64,000 nucleotides of DNA, taken from the NCBI GenBank assembly GCA_963978545.1, contig OZ021729.1:11354001-11418000 (forward strand). The letters are read 5' to 3'. Of the stretch, positions 10,671 through 22,805 are shown in pieces; the stretch's first letter is position 1; each line of letters opens with the position of its first letter. A program made the translations under genes and the position numbers. Under the pieces are notes generated by a model, which worked only from the letters and a program-made list of their open reading frames with translations, did no database searches and was not told the origin of the DNA. This DNA comes from Linyphia triangularis (Eukaryota; Arthropoda; Arachnida; Araneae; Linyphiidae).

Positions 10671-11529
10671 GCTGGCCACATAATTGAAATCTTGGCAACA
10701 CCTGCGACTTACGGTCGTTTATTACCTCTTCGCTTCAGTTGTCGGTCCCTTCCAGCGATCGTTTGGGACCATCCTTCTTGAAGTCCATCTATTCATGGTG
10801 CGACCATAAAAGAGAAAGATCTGGAACCGCGGGGAGTAGGCGATTGCAAGAAGAACGCGAAATGAGTGCTGCTTTCTTGACCTGATGGATTTGTTGCTTA
10901 TTAGAAGGGATGTGGGAGTATGTCTTTTGAAGTGGAAGGTGGTGTGTGGAAGTGTAGATATTGTTAAGTTTCTTTTGATGATATTCGATTTGTTAAGTGG
11001 TCTTTGTTTCTTTTGCCTTATTTACTATATATTTTTATTACGTGTATATTTGTTTAGTTTGGCAACGATGCTACCTCTGCCGAATTTTAATTTTTTTGTG
11101 TGTGTTGTAGTATCCTAAAATGGTAATTTGAATATTTTTAGAAATAATTGTTTCGTATTATTATTTTATTTCAGCTTTTAAAAGAGTTGCACAGAGTGGG
11201 TTTTCTTTTATGTGTATTTGTAGAAGTGCTATGATTATTCTATTTCATAAAATAAAATATATGATTGAAATACGTATCCAATCCTTAGCGATAATTTATG
11301 ATTGAAAGAAAAGGTGCTTAGGATTCTTATTTTACTACTAATGTTACATTCTACATTAAAAACTTAACTATAAAATATTTTTTCGTAAAGTATCGTTTAT
11401 ATTTCAGACATAATTATATTAGCTATATTATGAATGTAAAAACGTAACATCTATATTCTGAATTTAAAAATGTTGCAACTATATTTTGGATGTAAAAATT
11501 CCCATATTTCAGGCGTAAAAAATTATCAG

Positions 11530-11945
11530 CTATATTAAAGTGTCTAATATTTACCAGTTGTATTTAAGAGTCGAATAATTATCAGCTATAATTAGGAGTC
11601 GAATAATTATCAGCTATAATTAGGAGTCGAATAATTATCAGCTATAATTAGGAGTCGAATAATTATCGACTATATTTAAAAGTATAATAATTATCGGCTA
11701 TATTTAGGACTCAAATAATTATCAGCTATATTTGAGTCAAATAATTATCATCTATATTTAAGAGTCAAAAAATTATCTATATTTAAGAGTCAAATAATTA
11801 TCAGCTATATTCAAGAGTAAAATAATTATCATCTATATTTAAGAGTAAAATAATTATCAGCTATATTCAAGAGTAAAATAATTATCAGCTATATTTAAGA
11901 GTCAAATAATTATCAGTTATATTTAAGAATCAAATAATTTTCAAC
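11530..11945 (+). repeat. Minisatellite, ~28-bp unit, about 14-15 copies
   Basis: The unit is close to GAGTCGAATAATTATCAGCT followed by ATAATTAG. Four near-identical units lie at about 11570-11670; towards the right the unit shifts to AAGAGTCAAATAATTATCAG followed by CTATATTT, with occasional shortened copies. The gradient suggests expansion of the left block after older divergence. Confidence 0.92.
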
Positions 11946-13099
11946 CGTAATCAAAACATAAGTAATGAGCAAAACTAGAAGTAAATAATAACTAAGAGAA
12001 TTGTATTATTCGATACCAAACTTATTATCACATCTATATTTCAGATCTCTTAATTATACAATTTTTTTTTAAACTTAAATTCCAATGACAGCACATGCTT
12101 AATTCCAAACCGTATTGTTTCCTTCCACTTCGAATAAGAGAGCGATCCCACGTCCACTCAATTAACCCGAAGAATTCCACCGAACACTGTCAATTAAACA
12201 CTCGAACAAAACAAAAGCCTCCCCTTTCCAAATCCGTTTTCCCCCATAGGGACTTTGGAACTTGTCCAAAACCTCGTCTTTCTTCTGCCTCAAGATGCTT
12301 ACAAGCGGAAAAGAGGGATTTTTATCTCAGTTCGTGCCACTCACAACTCTACCAGACGATAGAGTTGTTACCAATCTGGTGGGGGGAGGGTTGGAATGTT
12401 TTGTAGGTGGGGTGTGGGGGGTATTCGAATGGGGGGGGGGGGGCGAATGGCTGTGATTACTTGAGCATTAAGTCGGTTCGGTTTCTTGTGAAGAACGCGT
12501 GATAGAAGATTCGTGCGAATCGGTTGCGATGTTTTGGGTGAAAGCCTTAGATGGAGTTTTTGTGGTGGGACTTTCTTGGATAAAAGTAGGGAATTTCCAT
12601 TTTGTGTTCTTTTTGAGGGAGGGAATTTATGGTCCGTTATGATTGTCGAAACATGTTTTGCGTCATTCTTTGAAGAATTGTGATTGTTTGTATAGTAAGA
12701 CTAAAATGAAAATCTGCATGGATATTTCGAACGTAACTTTTCAGAAGTTGAAGTTTTTGGCATTGGGAATTATATATTTTCAAATTAAAGCAATTGATGC
12801 TAAGATATCAAAAATGTAGACAAATAACTGAATGTTTCTTATTTTATCAATATTTGTAATGAAAATGTATTTGATACGCAATAGATAACTACTTAAATAA
12901 GTTATGTGTGTAGATAAGTTAAGTAGTTTACTGCCAAGTTAACCTTTGATGTTCGGGTTATTTCGAGAAAAGTGCAATGTATAAGACCTTGATTTTTGTC
13001 AAAAATAGTTATAGGATTTCCTACTGATTTATTAATTAATAGTTCAACATTAATTTTCTGTTTAGATAAATAATTTAAACTCTGGTAATAATTATTTTT
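11946..13099. other. Non-coding stretch with a GC-richer island and G-runs
   Basis: 12100-12560 is GC-richer and holds overlapping 64- and 103-residue frames that I do not recognise. It includes a small inverted repeat (ACAACTCTA at 12343-12351, TAGAGTTGT at 12360-12368) and a G-run near 12431. The rest is AT-rich. Confidence 0.4.
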
Positions 13100-13190
13100 T
13101 CCGTTCATAACGTTACCACTTTTCTGCTGATTAGCCGTTATTGTGCATAAAATTAAGCCGTTGAGTGTACAAACCAACCTACAAACCACT
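13100..13190 (+). mobile_element. SINE family C, 5'-truncated tail fragment
   Basis: GATTAGCCGTTATTGTGCAT and GCCGTTGAGTGTACAAACCA match, in order, the 3' part of the SINE at 29696-29862. The tRNA-like head is missing. No clear target duplication was found. Confidence 0.5.
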
Positions 13191-15943
13191 TGTCTCCACC
13201 TTATTTTCAATTTTCAAATGGTCAGGGGGATGCAAGTGGCACCGCCTTAACTCTTCCTGGTCCAGTTTCTTTTTCATCAACTGAACAAAGAAATCTCACA
13301 TTCCGTCAAATCGTAAACTTTAAATGCCCCAATAAATTTTTATCACATCCCATTTCGTTTCTTCAGATTTCTTACAATGTACACTTATGTCCAACACACT
13401 CGAGCGTTAAAAAGAAAAGGACACAGTCATGCCCCAACTATTCTTTCTACAATAACTAAAAGCTTAAACTGCCCAAGCTCTCTCAAGAAGGTAACAACGC
13501 ACATTTCTTCACAAAAATACCGTCCATTGAACCAAACAGCACATCAGTTCCCTTTTGACCATGGAGGCATTCTTGAGCGTTCGAACGGTAAACGAATCAA
13601 AACCCTTCCAGGAATGAAAGTCACAGTGGCAACTGGGATTTAGTGCTCTCTATAAGCCCAACATCTAACTGAGTGAAAAAGATTGTTTACTCCTACACAA
13701 GAATAAGTGCAGAAGCATACTGTTCATTACTGTGAGTAGTGTTCCTGAAAAGCACTTCGTCAATGAATTCGCGAGGACGGCTGAGCAAGCTTGAACGCGT
13801 TGTCAAAGCTTATGATCTGAAAAATATCAGACTTATTCTCAAAGGAACCGGGAAGAGCATTAGCGAAGTGCGTTCGCGGAGATGGGTGAAGCTTTGATAT
13901 TGATTGCGAGTGATGAATTCCCTGGCTAATTAACGTCGGTCTTTGAGCTGTTTTTAAAACTTGTATCTCGGGAAGTGTCCTTTGCAGAAGAAGTGTTTTT
14001 CGAATGTGTTCGCTTTGATTGTTTAACTGCTTGTTGTTATTATAATGGGACTTTTGCTACGTATGGAAAATAATCATAAAGATTTGAAGCTACGTACTTA
14101 AAGTACATTTAATTGCACTAGTTATTTCGTTTGACACGGATATTCTTTCAGAAATGTTGTTCTCGAGTTGTTATTTTGAATCTGTAGTTGTACTTAAATA
14201 ATAAGAATTTAAGAACAGTGCGTTATTGGAAAACTAATCTTCTTGTTTAACAAGTCGATTTTGAATTCTGTGTTAATTATTTGTTATCAGTCCATGAATA
14301 AGTATAGGTACGACTTTGATACCGATTATTTAAATTTTAGCTGATAACGAAGGGTTATTTGTACAATCAACTTAAACAGATATTCAACCAATACCGGCGC
14401 GTTAAGTGAAGGGCTTGTTACAAACTAAAATAGTTGGTTGTATTATTTAATAGTAAATTGAATACGTTCTTAAATTGAAGTTCATATAAATTTATTCAGA
14501 AGATATATTTTGATAAACAACTAAATTCACCATCCAATAATAGTTTACAAAATAAAGTTTAAATTTTCTACTTACTTACAAATACCTGTGTCGAGAAATG
14601 AACTATCAGCCGAATAACTCTCACTAGTTAGTTTGGATGGTGACAGTTGCTATAGAAACAAAAGACTCGTACATAAGAAATTCATGGATGTAGGAAATTG
14701 ACCCCCAAAAAGATTACTCACAGCAAAACATTGATGCCTTTTAGCTGGAATCCTCCATAAAAAATGAGGCTAGCCTGGCAACAGACGACACTAGACAACC
14801 TGTTGAGAGCTATTCTCTTGTGATAGACGCAGAGATGTATATACCTTCCCTCAAGAATTGTAAATTTTTTTTATTTGTAAATATTTTGATGAATGTAGTT
14901 CCGTTTGGATGTACCGACTATCCTCTTTAAGATTCCACTAAATAGTTTAAACTTCGTTATTTGATTTAAAATAAAATATTTGACTCTTGCATGATACCAA
15001 TTTGAACAACATACTTACACCAACAGTCTTTCTTCTCAATCATTCTTCCATCAATTCTTCAATATTTATGTTTCTACCTGTCTTTAAATTACAAATAATA
15101 TGCAAAATATTTCGTGAAATAATGCAGGCTACTGACTATGGATTGGCAATTTACATATTTTATCTTTCGTGCATTGAATAAAATGCGACTTCATATCTTG
15201 CGTTTGTATACCATACCGACGAAAAATGAATACCCGTATTCCAGCTTTAGAGCTATACTCGGATAGATCCAGAGTATGATTTTACGCCACTTTAAAACCG
15301 ATATGCAGCGAATTCAGTCATAGCTTCTATTTGCGTAATGGTCTGCATGATTTATTGCCATTTCAAAGCAGAATGAATAATGAAACTATAACGAGGCTAG
15401 CAACAACTGGTTAACTGTTGGCACGCAACTCTGATGTTGCTAACTTCTATTGTACCAGCTCTAGATCAGCTGTTTAATAATTCTGACAGATTTTTTTTTA
15501 AATATGTGCTGCAAAATATCTCATGCGTGCAAAATATTGAAATGAATGAGGTTTGGCATTCGATTGCTGAGTAAAGGTATAAGCTGTCTGATAAAGGAGA
15601 TTTTGATCAATATTACAAGGAAAGAGTCAACAGTATTTTTTTCTCAAAAAAGATGCAACACGGAATTGATCTTTTGGCTTTCATATTCTAAGCAAATAAT
15701 GAAAATTTTTACCAAAGTACTATTTACATTAAATTTAAATTACTTCTTACACTGTTTACTATTTTCAAGTGCGCGTTGTGATATAGTATTGAAAACAAGC
15801 TGGTGCTTATAAGTACCACTGCACACTTAACATGCCTGTATTTTTTTTTTTTTTGACTTTATGATTGAAGTAGTGCGAGAATTCACTAAATCAATATATA
15901 CAAGCAAAAATTCATTTTTCTTATCAAATAAATAAACACATTA
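13191..15943. other. Non-coding stretch
   Basis: 13190-13920 is GC-richer with unrecognised 88-89-residue frames. The rest is AT-rich with balanced patches near 14600-14850 and 15200-15480; the latter contains an inverted CAACAACTG/GTTAACTGTTG pair. No family recognised. Confidence 0.4.
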
Positions 15944-16601
15944 GTCCGAGAGGCGACTGCAATTTTTGGATCCCATCGAACATCATTCTGAATTTTTTAT
16001 AGAAAATGGAGAAAAGTGAGTAGATTACAAATCCACTGGTCTGCCGTGGCAAAAATGACCGAAACTGATCAAAAATCAACTTGGAATGAGTTGAACTAAA
16101 ATCCGATTGCCAAATATGTCATAACTTGCCAAAAAGAGAACAAACTTTTTCGTCTGGCAACCCATTGCATTTTGATTTCAATGAGAAAAAGCGCAAACGA
16201 TTTCTGATATCTGGCTCGGAAAATTTGTATTTTTTAAAAGTAAGCCAAATTGGCGACATCAGTTCCGTCATCAGTGACGTAATGTTTATTGCCAACTTGG
16301 CTCCCTTTTAATAGATGCAAGTAGACCGTCGCCAGGTATCTGAATAGTCTGCAACCTTCTTAATTGAAAATTAAAGAGTGAGGGTTACCAAATATAAAAA
16401 AAATGCTCATTATTTGGCAAGTTATGGCGCATTCGGCGATTGAATTTAGTTCAAACCATTCCAAGTCAATTTTTGATCAGTATCGGCCATTTTGGCCACG
16501 GTAGACAAGTGGATTCGTAATCTACTCACTTTTCTCCAATTTCTATAAAAAATTCAGAATGATGTTCGATGGGGTCCAAAAATTGCAGTCACCTCTCAGT
16601 C
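15944..16601. mobile_element. Long-armed fold-back element flanked by TA (mariner-type MITE), 658 bp
   Basis: The left arm starts GTCCGAGAGGCGACTGCAAT and the right arm ends with its diverged complement (ATTGCAGTCACCTCTCAGTC). The arms pair over roughly 190-200 bp, including GAACATCATTCTGAATTTTT and GTGGATT/AATCCAC blocks. A TA dinucleotide flanks each side (15942-15943 and 16602-16603), as Tc1/mariner transposases produce. A TA match alone is weak, so the superfamily is tentative; the inverted structure itself is clear. The 61-residue frame inside is not a transposase. Confidence 0.8.
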
Positions 16602-16654
16602 TATATAGCTTGGTATCTTCCTACTCTTGTTCTTCGTGCAATTTTAATAAGCTT

Positions 16655-17150
16655 ATTACTGGTGAGCCTGTGCAAAGCCTGCACATTTAAAATTGCTTAG
16701 AGGAATTACTTTTTAGAAGTTCATCAGAGTTAGCACTGCGTTTGATTGCTGAGAGGTATGATATTCCTCGGATTTCTTCAACGTGCTAAATTTACGATTT
16801 TCTCTTTTCTATTGTGCTGTCATCTACTGAATAACGTTTCATGAACGTTTTAGACTATTTCTTCATTTTTTATAATTTTGATTTTTTTCAAACAAATAGC
16901 GCTCTGTCCAATTATGAATAAACTATTCATCAGAATCCTAATAGCACACATCCTCCCAGGGAGGTCCCTAGGAAGTCACCAGTCATCCCCGGGACTACGA
17001 ATGACTTCCCAGGGACCTCCCTGGGAGGATGTGTGCTATTAGGGAAGCAAAGATCTTTATTTTTATATTGGTAAATCTTTTATCAATTTTGGTTTTGTAC
17101 AAAGGAAAAAATGGAAAACGTCTAAAAAAAATCACAGTCCAAAAATAATA
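16655..17150 (+). repeat. Dispersed repeat family R, copy 1
   Basis: This copy shares ordered blocks with 24316-24690: CATCAGAGTTAG, CTGAGAG, TTTCTTCAACGTGCT-like, TTTCTATTGTGC, TTGGTTTTGTACAAAGGA-like and CACAGTCCAAAAATAATATA-like. A fold-back hairpin (16938-17042) lies in this copy but not in the other. Identity of the family is unknown. Confidence 0.7.
16938..17042. mobile_element. Fold-back hairpin, 41-bp arms, 23-bp loop
   Basis: CTAATAGCACACATCCTCCC begins the left arm (16938-16978) and GGGAGGATGTGTGCTATTAG ends the right arm (17002-17042). The arms match at 40 of 41 positions. Each arm also contains a smaller palindrome (CCTCCCAGGGAGG and CCTCCCTGGGAGG). It is far GC-richer than its surroundings and is absent from the paralogous repeat at 24316-24690, so it behaves as an insertion. 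It may be a tiny fold-back transposon. Confidence 0.75.
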
Positions 17151-17696
17151 TACGAGATATTTGTTCGGTATTGCTAGCAGCTAATTTTTTCACAACTAGT
17201 GAGATAGTCATCTCCAAAAATGCCACATTTAAAAGTATTCAGAATAAAACAATCTGACAACTTTTGACGTTTGTAGTATTCTGAAGTCTTTTTTTAATGG
17301 GAAAGGTTCCATAAAAATAGTGAAAGGTCATAAAGTAATATTTCCTTTAAACAGATTTTACCTTTCCAAAATTTACTGTTTAAAAACACTTTCAACCTTA
17401 ACTTTTTAAAAGGCTAACTCGAAACACGTATATCTCCAACTCGCTTCCAAATAGAAGCATTAGAAATCCCAGTCACCAGCTCTTGAAAGTTTAAAATCCC
17501 CAAATTGGACGCACCAGAGAGCGTCTTTCCTAACGAACCGCACCGACCACCGTAAAATAATACTTGCATAAATCCAGCTTTAAACCACTCAACTCCGCAA
17601 AGCTACATTCCCCTCTACATCTTCCATGTGTCCATTCTATCTTTCCCCTCAACTCGCTTTATAGGGCATCATTGTAAACGTCATAATGGGCTCGGC

Positions 17697-17704
17697 ATGC
17701 AAAT
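17697..17704 (+). promoter_or_regulatory. Octamer (POU-type) motif ATGCAAAT, second copy
   Basis: It sits inside GCATGCAAATGAAGC (17695-17709), identical to 809-823. After it come a GC-rich stretch and an AATTAG-containing homeodomain-like core (TTAATTAG near 17737). The pairing of two identical 15-mers in two GC-richer islands makes a regulatory role plausible but unproven. Confidence 0.3.
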
Positions 17705-18579
17705 GAAGCGCTTTCAAAAGGCTCCCCCAGCCAACTTAATTAGTAGATGTTGATTCCGCCGTCTGCCTTTCAATTCCGACACGTTAAGGTGTCGAGACGG
17801 GAATCCGAGCATTCATGTCGAATATGCCGTTAGACGAGTCGAGACGAACTCGACCCGGGCAGGCCGTTGTATGCAGTGGTTTCGATTGTCGGAATTTTGA
17901 GCATGTGTGGGATGGGAAAGTTTCCGATTTCGCTATTCAGTGTCGGGTAAATTAGCTGCCTAATTGTGGTTGAGGAACAGATGTTGCAGAGGTTCGGTCA
18001 GCTGGAGGTTTTGTCGGCTAACTTTGGTTAAAGTGAGTCAATGGAATTTGCGTTGAAGGATTGTGCTTTGTTTAGTTGTATGGGTGCACTCGAGTTGAAA
18101 ATGTGAGTGTCTTTGACAAGATGGATTGTTTGCGAAACTTTACATTTATTGAAACTACAATTAACTCAGTATTCTTTTAATTTAACAGCTCCTTGAATGA
18201 TATTTACAATACAGAATAGTAACTCGTTATTATATACTATAACACTAACACCATTATAACGTATACTGTAATAAAGCTTTCCTCGGACCATAATTGTTGA
18301 TTAATTCAAAAGTTTCAACAAAGGTGAATTATATTAAAATTAACTGATAAATAGCAGTAACAACTAAAGTTTGAAACATTATGATCGATTAGATGATTCT
18401 AACTTTTATCGAGTTTTAACTATCGGGTACGTTGAAAAGTTTTATAAATACATTACTTATTATAATTTACAGTTAATATTAATAGCTTATTCTTAAATAT
18501 TAGGATACAATTCTTTGAATCCATTCCATCCTATCAAACAACAATTAGTCTGTGTATTAAAAACTTATGAATGTTTTTT

Positions 18580-18608
18580 AATTACTTCTTCTTTTGTTTC
18601 AGGTAAGA
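18580..18608 (+). other. Recursive-splice-like motif (acceptor fused to donor)
   Basis: A pyrimidine tract (ACTTCTTCTTTTGTTTCAG, ending at 18602) is followed directly by GTAAGA (18603-18608). Fused 3' and 5' splice sites of this form are the ratchet points that arthropods use to remove very long introns in steps. Downstream, a second acceptor-like CAG (18651-18653) and a donor-like GTAAAT (18671) would bound 17 bases. The match is by eye; without transcript data it could be chance. Confidence 0.3.
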
Positions 18609-19297
18609 AATTGTTTGGATAGTGTTTTGTTTTATCTCATACACTTATAACAGGCTACGACATCTGCAAGGTAAATGTTTGAAACTTAGACTTGTTGAAT
18701 TGTATTGTAAATTATAAATATCTAATTAGAACGTCACTAGAAAGTTTAGAAAATAAAAAGTAAACTTGTTATTCTGCAGTTTGAGTGTTTATGGAAAGAT
18801 ACAAGTTTAAAATAAAATATGGAAGAAACGAATTTAAGAATTAAGAAAATATGGAAGAAACAAATTTAGGAATTAAGATTAAAAATTTATTTTAAAAGAT
18901 AAAATAATTCGAATATTTTTATTTTCCCATTATTTTATATCAAATATACAAAGGTATTAAAAATTATGGGTTCAAGAAATTTAAAATAGTTATAAAAATA
19001 AAATGTTATATATATAGTATTTTCATTTAATTTAATTAAAGCTCTTAACATTTACTTTGCTAATTGAGGCATCGTAATATAATATTAATTTTTCATAAAT
19101 ATAAATTTGTGATAGCCATTATGACGATGTTAGTAGTATTTTGTCTATGGGATATGATAATTTGAATGCAAAATTAACACATAACTGAATGGCTAAACTT
19201 TATGACAAAAAAAAAAAATGTTAGAATTATTCAATGAGGAACTAATTGCATAATTCAAATACCTCACCGATTTAAAAATTTTAATTAACGTGCCTGC

Positions 19298-19739
19298 ATG
19301 TTTCTTGAAATAAATGTATTCTATTGCAATTCTACTTTTCAATTGCTTCGTGACTTCTCAAATTCAATGTGTCGATTCATGTCCTGGAGTGACTTTAGCA
19401 TGCGAAAAGTTCCAGGATTAAATCCTGATTGAATTGATCACTGTGAAAGTTCTACTTAAAAAAGAGCAGACACGACAGGGATTGTGACAATAAATGTCCA
19501 TGTCGGGCAGTCTGGATTTCCCAACATTATTGATATAAATGTATTCAATTGCAGTACTACTTTTCAATTGCTTCATGACCACCCAATGTGTCGACTCATG
19601 ACCTGGAGTGACTTTAGCACACGAAAAGTTCCGGGATTAAATCCCGATTGGATTGATCACTGTGAAAGCTCTACTTAAAAACTAGAGCAGACACGACGGG
19701 GATTGTGACAATAAAGGTCCATGTCGGTCAGTCTGGATT
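19298..19739 (+). repeat. Tandem duplication, 221-bp unit, two copies
   Basis: TCTGGATTTCCCAACA (19511) and TCTGGATTTTACAACA (19732) mark equivalent points. The units share TTTTCAATTGCTTC, ACCTGGAGTGACTTTAGCA-like and TTGATCACTGTGAAAG blocks. A GTTCC-GGATTAAATCC segment vaguely resembles a tRNA B box, but no A box is convincing. Confidence 0.85.
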
Positions 19740-20519
19740 TTACAACATTCGAAATGCAATTGCTGGTAGTTTCCTCTTAAAGAACTCCCGGAAGGCGCAG
19801 TCCATGTTATTCTATAGTTTCAACTATATTTATACGTAGAAAAGCTCTTGTGATGTCGAAGTCAACCAACAGTCATATCAGTTAAAAACAAGAAATATGT
19901 GTACCAAATTCAAGATCTTAGCGTTCCCGTATACTTTAGAAAGCAACTAGCCGCAAGTGTTACTCACAACCATTCCATTTCCATCATCTATCAGAGTCAA
20001 ACACTCTGTATAAGTCTTTAAAATCTCATCAAAAACTGTTGTGAGTGTCCAACTCAAAAAGAAATCACTACATAAGTCGACAATATAAGAATATATTACC
20101 TAATAAAAAAAAATAACGAACATGTGCTTTTGTTAGGAAGACCAAAGATTAATTTCCTTGGTCAATTTGGCTGTTTGTAAGGACAGCAATTGGGAACGTC
20201 AAGATCTGGACTGTACCACGTGAGTTGTGGCCGCCTATTATTTATGGCATTCTTTGTTTTTGTCTTTCAATGCTCGCTTCACGATTATCAATAGGAGAAT
20301 ATGGATGGTACACAGAATGGAATGGCGGAGGAATACAATATCAATAAAAGTGGATTCTTTTTATGACGAAGAAAGTTTTTCATTGCGATATTGGCCAAGG
20401 TCTAAGCTTTGCTCTAATAATTGTATTGATTATCTGGTGGAAATAAACAGAATCATATTCTTGCAGCAGTAGGATTTAACATTAGTCTTCGGGAATTATC
20501 TTTTTTTATGCTTAATTGT
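19740..20519. other. Non-coding stretch, nothing recognised
   Basis: Mixed composition with an unrecognised 81-residue plus-strand frame (20227-20472) that lacks domain features. Confidence 0.4.
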
Positions 20520-20830
20520 TTATAAACGTTAATAAACTTTAGTAACAGTTGACGTTAATAAAATGTTTAAATGCTAATACATTTTTTAAAATCTTAGTTA
20601 CATTTGAAAATTTTCACCAACGGTAAATGTTAACAAAGTTTTAAAATTTTAATCAACGTTAATAACGGTAAATGTTAATAAAATTTTGAAACGTTTATAA
20701 ACGTTAGTAATACATGTTAATAATAATTCTTTATGAATGTTGATATAATTGATTACACTTTAGTAAACCTTAATAATACAAGTTAAAAATGTTAAAAATT
20801 ATAAAGCATTTTAATACACGTTAAGAAATG
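20520..20830 (+). repeat. Highly degenerate AT-rich tandem repeat
   Basis: Variants of ACGTTAATAAAATTTT recur at irregular 25-50-bp spacing. The unit is too eroded to define precisely. Confidence 0.55.
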
Positions 20831-22599
20831 TTAATAAAATTGTAATTTGTTAACTTATTAAAGACATTTTTAATATACTTCCTGTAATATTTACTTGTTA
20901 GCCGATTTTCTGGATATAAATATAGATAATTATCTCTAATAAAGGATAAATGTCGTTGTTTCAAAATATTTTCTATTACGGTTTTGGAATCATCTTTACA
21001 GATGACTGTCATAAGCAGATTTTTTTCTGCATTAGAAACGTTACAAAACTCTAAAGTTTTATTGAAATAGTCAATGCTACATAGCCTATACCTAATGAAT
21101 GCTTTATTAAACATTTCCCTTCAAAAAGCAGTTCTTTAATCACAATAATTCTACCTTACTTTCTTCATATATGGAAGAGTTATTCTATTTGTACCTTCAT
21201 TTTTAAAAAAATCTTTTGTAGGTGCTGCATATTTTCCAATCCTTATTTTTAAGTCATTTCCCAAACCGTCTTCATTTGCTCTTTCCATCTCTCCCCCACA
21301 TTTTAGATTGTTTGAATACCTTTATAAATATATACAGAGCTTGCACTTTTGAAATAGTCCCTGATTCAAAACACTTAAAGGGATTAATAATCCTTTCCCT
21401 ACTAAAATCCCCACATATAGAGCCCCCCCCCCCCCTAGTATTATAACGGTGTTATTGATTTAATTTTCCAATTCAATCCTTCGTAAATACAAGAACACGT
21501 ATCGTTCGCGGCATCTCCGTCAAACACGCTAAATAAACGTCTTATTTCCCAAAAGTTCTCCTCGCTTCTACTGTCTTTTTACGAGGTTATATCCTCTTGG
21601 GTATGATATTAAACGTATGTTTACTTAAAACAACCTATCATCTAGGTGGTAATGTCGATCTATCGTATCAACAAGGAACTCAGAAACTAACCAATTCGGG
21701 TGTATAAATAGGAAGTTATCAACTATATTTTACTCTGGCTTTCATTCCATTTTCTGAGTAGTGGGGGGGGGGGGGGATTTAGCTCGAGGCATGAGCTCGT
21801 AGAATACCAAATTCAATTTCCTTTTGATGGAGACTTAGATCTTTTAAAATTGCCTTTAACTAGATCTAAGTATGGATGCACTGCATGGAAAGATTAAATC
21901 CGGCAGTCAATACTGATGTATCTGTAAAATTTGAATCTCTGGAATTACTTTTGATTTGCATTGATGACTTATAATCAAGTTAGTAGTATGTTGAAAAGTT
22001 TTGCTCGTGATATTATAGTATATTGCAAGAGAATATTATATACTCTTTATAAACGTTCTAGCTATTTGATTCTAAATAATAGATTTTGAGTGTTTTATTG
22101 TTGAAAATTTAAATTCTCCCCTTTCAAAGGAGACCTCATTTGTAGTAATACCCCATTTAGAAGTATTTTACATAATTATTTGAAAGCAAAATTGGTAACT
22201 ATTAGTGTAATTAAAATTTTCTTCAAAATGCGTTTTTCTCAAAACTACATTATTCATGTACCTTTTTCACAGAAACTAAACAAACTATCTTCCTAAAATT
22301 TTTGGCCACATATTCCTTTTATGTATCTGTATATACTGAATTGAGATTTTGTTGCTATTTTGAAAATATTTTTTGTTTTTGGCTCATTTAGCAAAAAAAA
22401 ACTTGACTGAGTGTCTTTTACGAAAATTCATTTAACAAAAAGAGCAAATGAATTACAATTAAAAGCTAACTTCAGTAGAATAACAAGTGTCTGCTAAATG
22501 CACTGAAAAAAAAAATAGGCTTCTATGTCAATTACTCTCTTAGAAAATGGTACTTGAAATATGCTAAATTAACATTACTGGTATAGAAGATACCAACTT
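20831..22599. other. Non-coding stretch with homopolymer runs
   Basis: A 97-residue minus-strand frame (20821-21114) begins two codons after a stop and matches nothing I recognise. A C-run at about 21424 and a G-run at about 21764 are present. The rest is AT-rich. Confidence 0.4.
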
Positions 22600-22613
22600 C
22601 CCTTAAAATCTTT

Positions 22614-22791
22614 ACCCACCAAACGGTATAGTGGTTAGCGTGCTAGCTTCTAGATTGCTAGGTTGCGGGTTTCAAGTCCCGTGTTAGGCATGGGTGTTTG
22701 TAAATGTATGTTGGCTTGTCTAATGACGAATGTTTAGGCGCATTATAACCCTCGTGTTGCTGACGGCGCCAGATAATCTGAAAACAACCAA
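22614..22791 (+). mobile_element. SINE family A, full-length copy
   Basis: An exact 14-bp target duplication CCCTTAAAATCTTT lies at 22600-22613 and 22792-22805. The tRNA-like head has an A-box region (TATAGTGGTTAGCGTGCTAG) and a B-box region (GCGGGTTTCAAGTCCC, one base longer than the other copies). The body ends GATAATCTGAAAACAACCA with no poly-A tail. Transcription would be by RNA polymerase III from the internal boxes. Confidence 0.95.
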
Positions 22792-22805
22792 CCCTTAAAA
22801 TCTTT

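Larger units (their letters stand above)
9781..11529. other. Non-coding stretch with a hairpin, a palindrome and a GC-richer island
   Basis: AT-rich to about 10090, then mixed. 10390-10900 is GC-richer with a 75-residue frame that I do not recognise. A perfect hairpin (10137-10164) and a 14-bp palindrome (10657-10670) are listed separately. From 10900 the DNA is T/G-rich and then AT-rich. Confidence 0.4.
17151..19297. other. Non-coding stretch with a GC-richer island and a recursive-splice-like site
   Basis: 17400-18060 is GC-richer and contains the second octamer block. 18060-19297 is AT-rich. The splice-like motif at 18580-18608 is listed separately. No coding exon is recognised. Confidence 0.4.

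Noticed and set aside
20821..21114. 97-residue minus-strand frame with varied composition
   Set aside because: At this base composition I estimate several frames of this length by chance in 64 kb, and it shows no recognisable domain or splice context.
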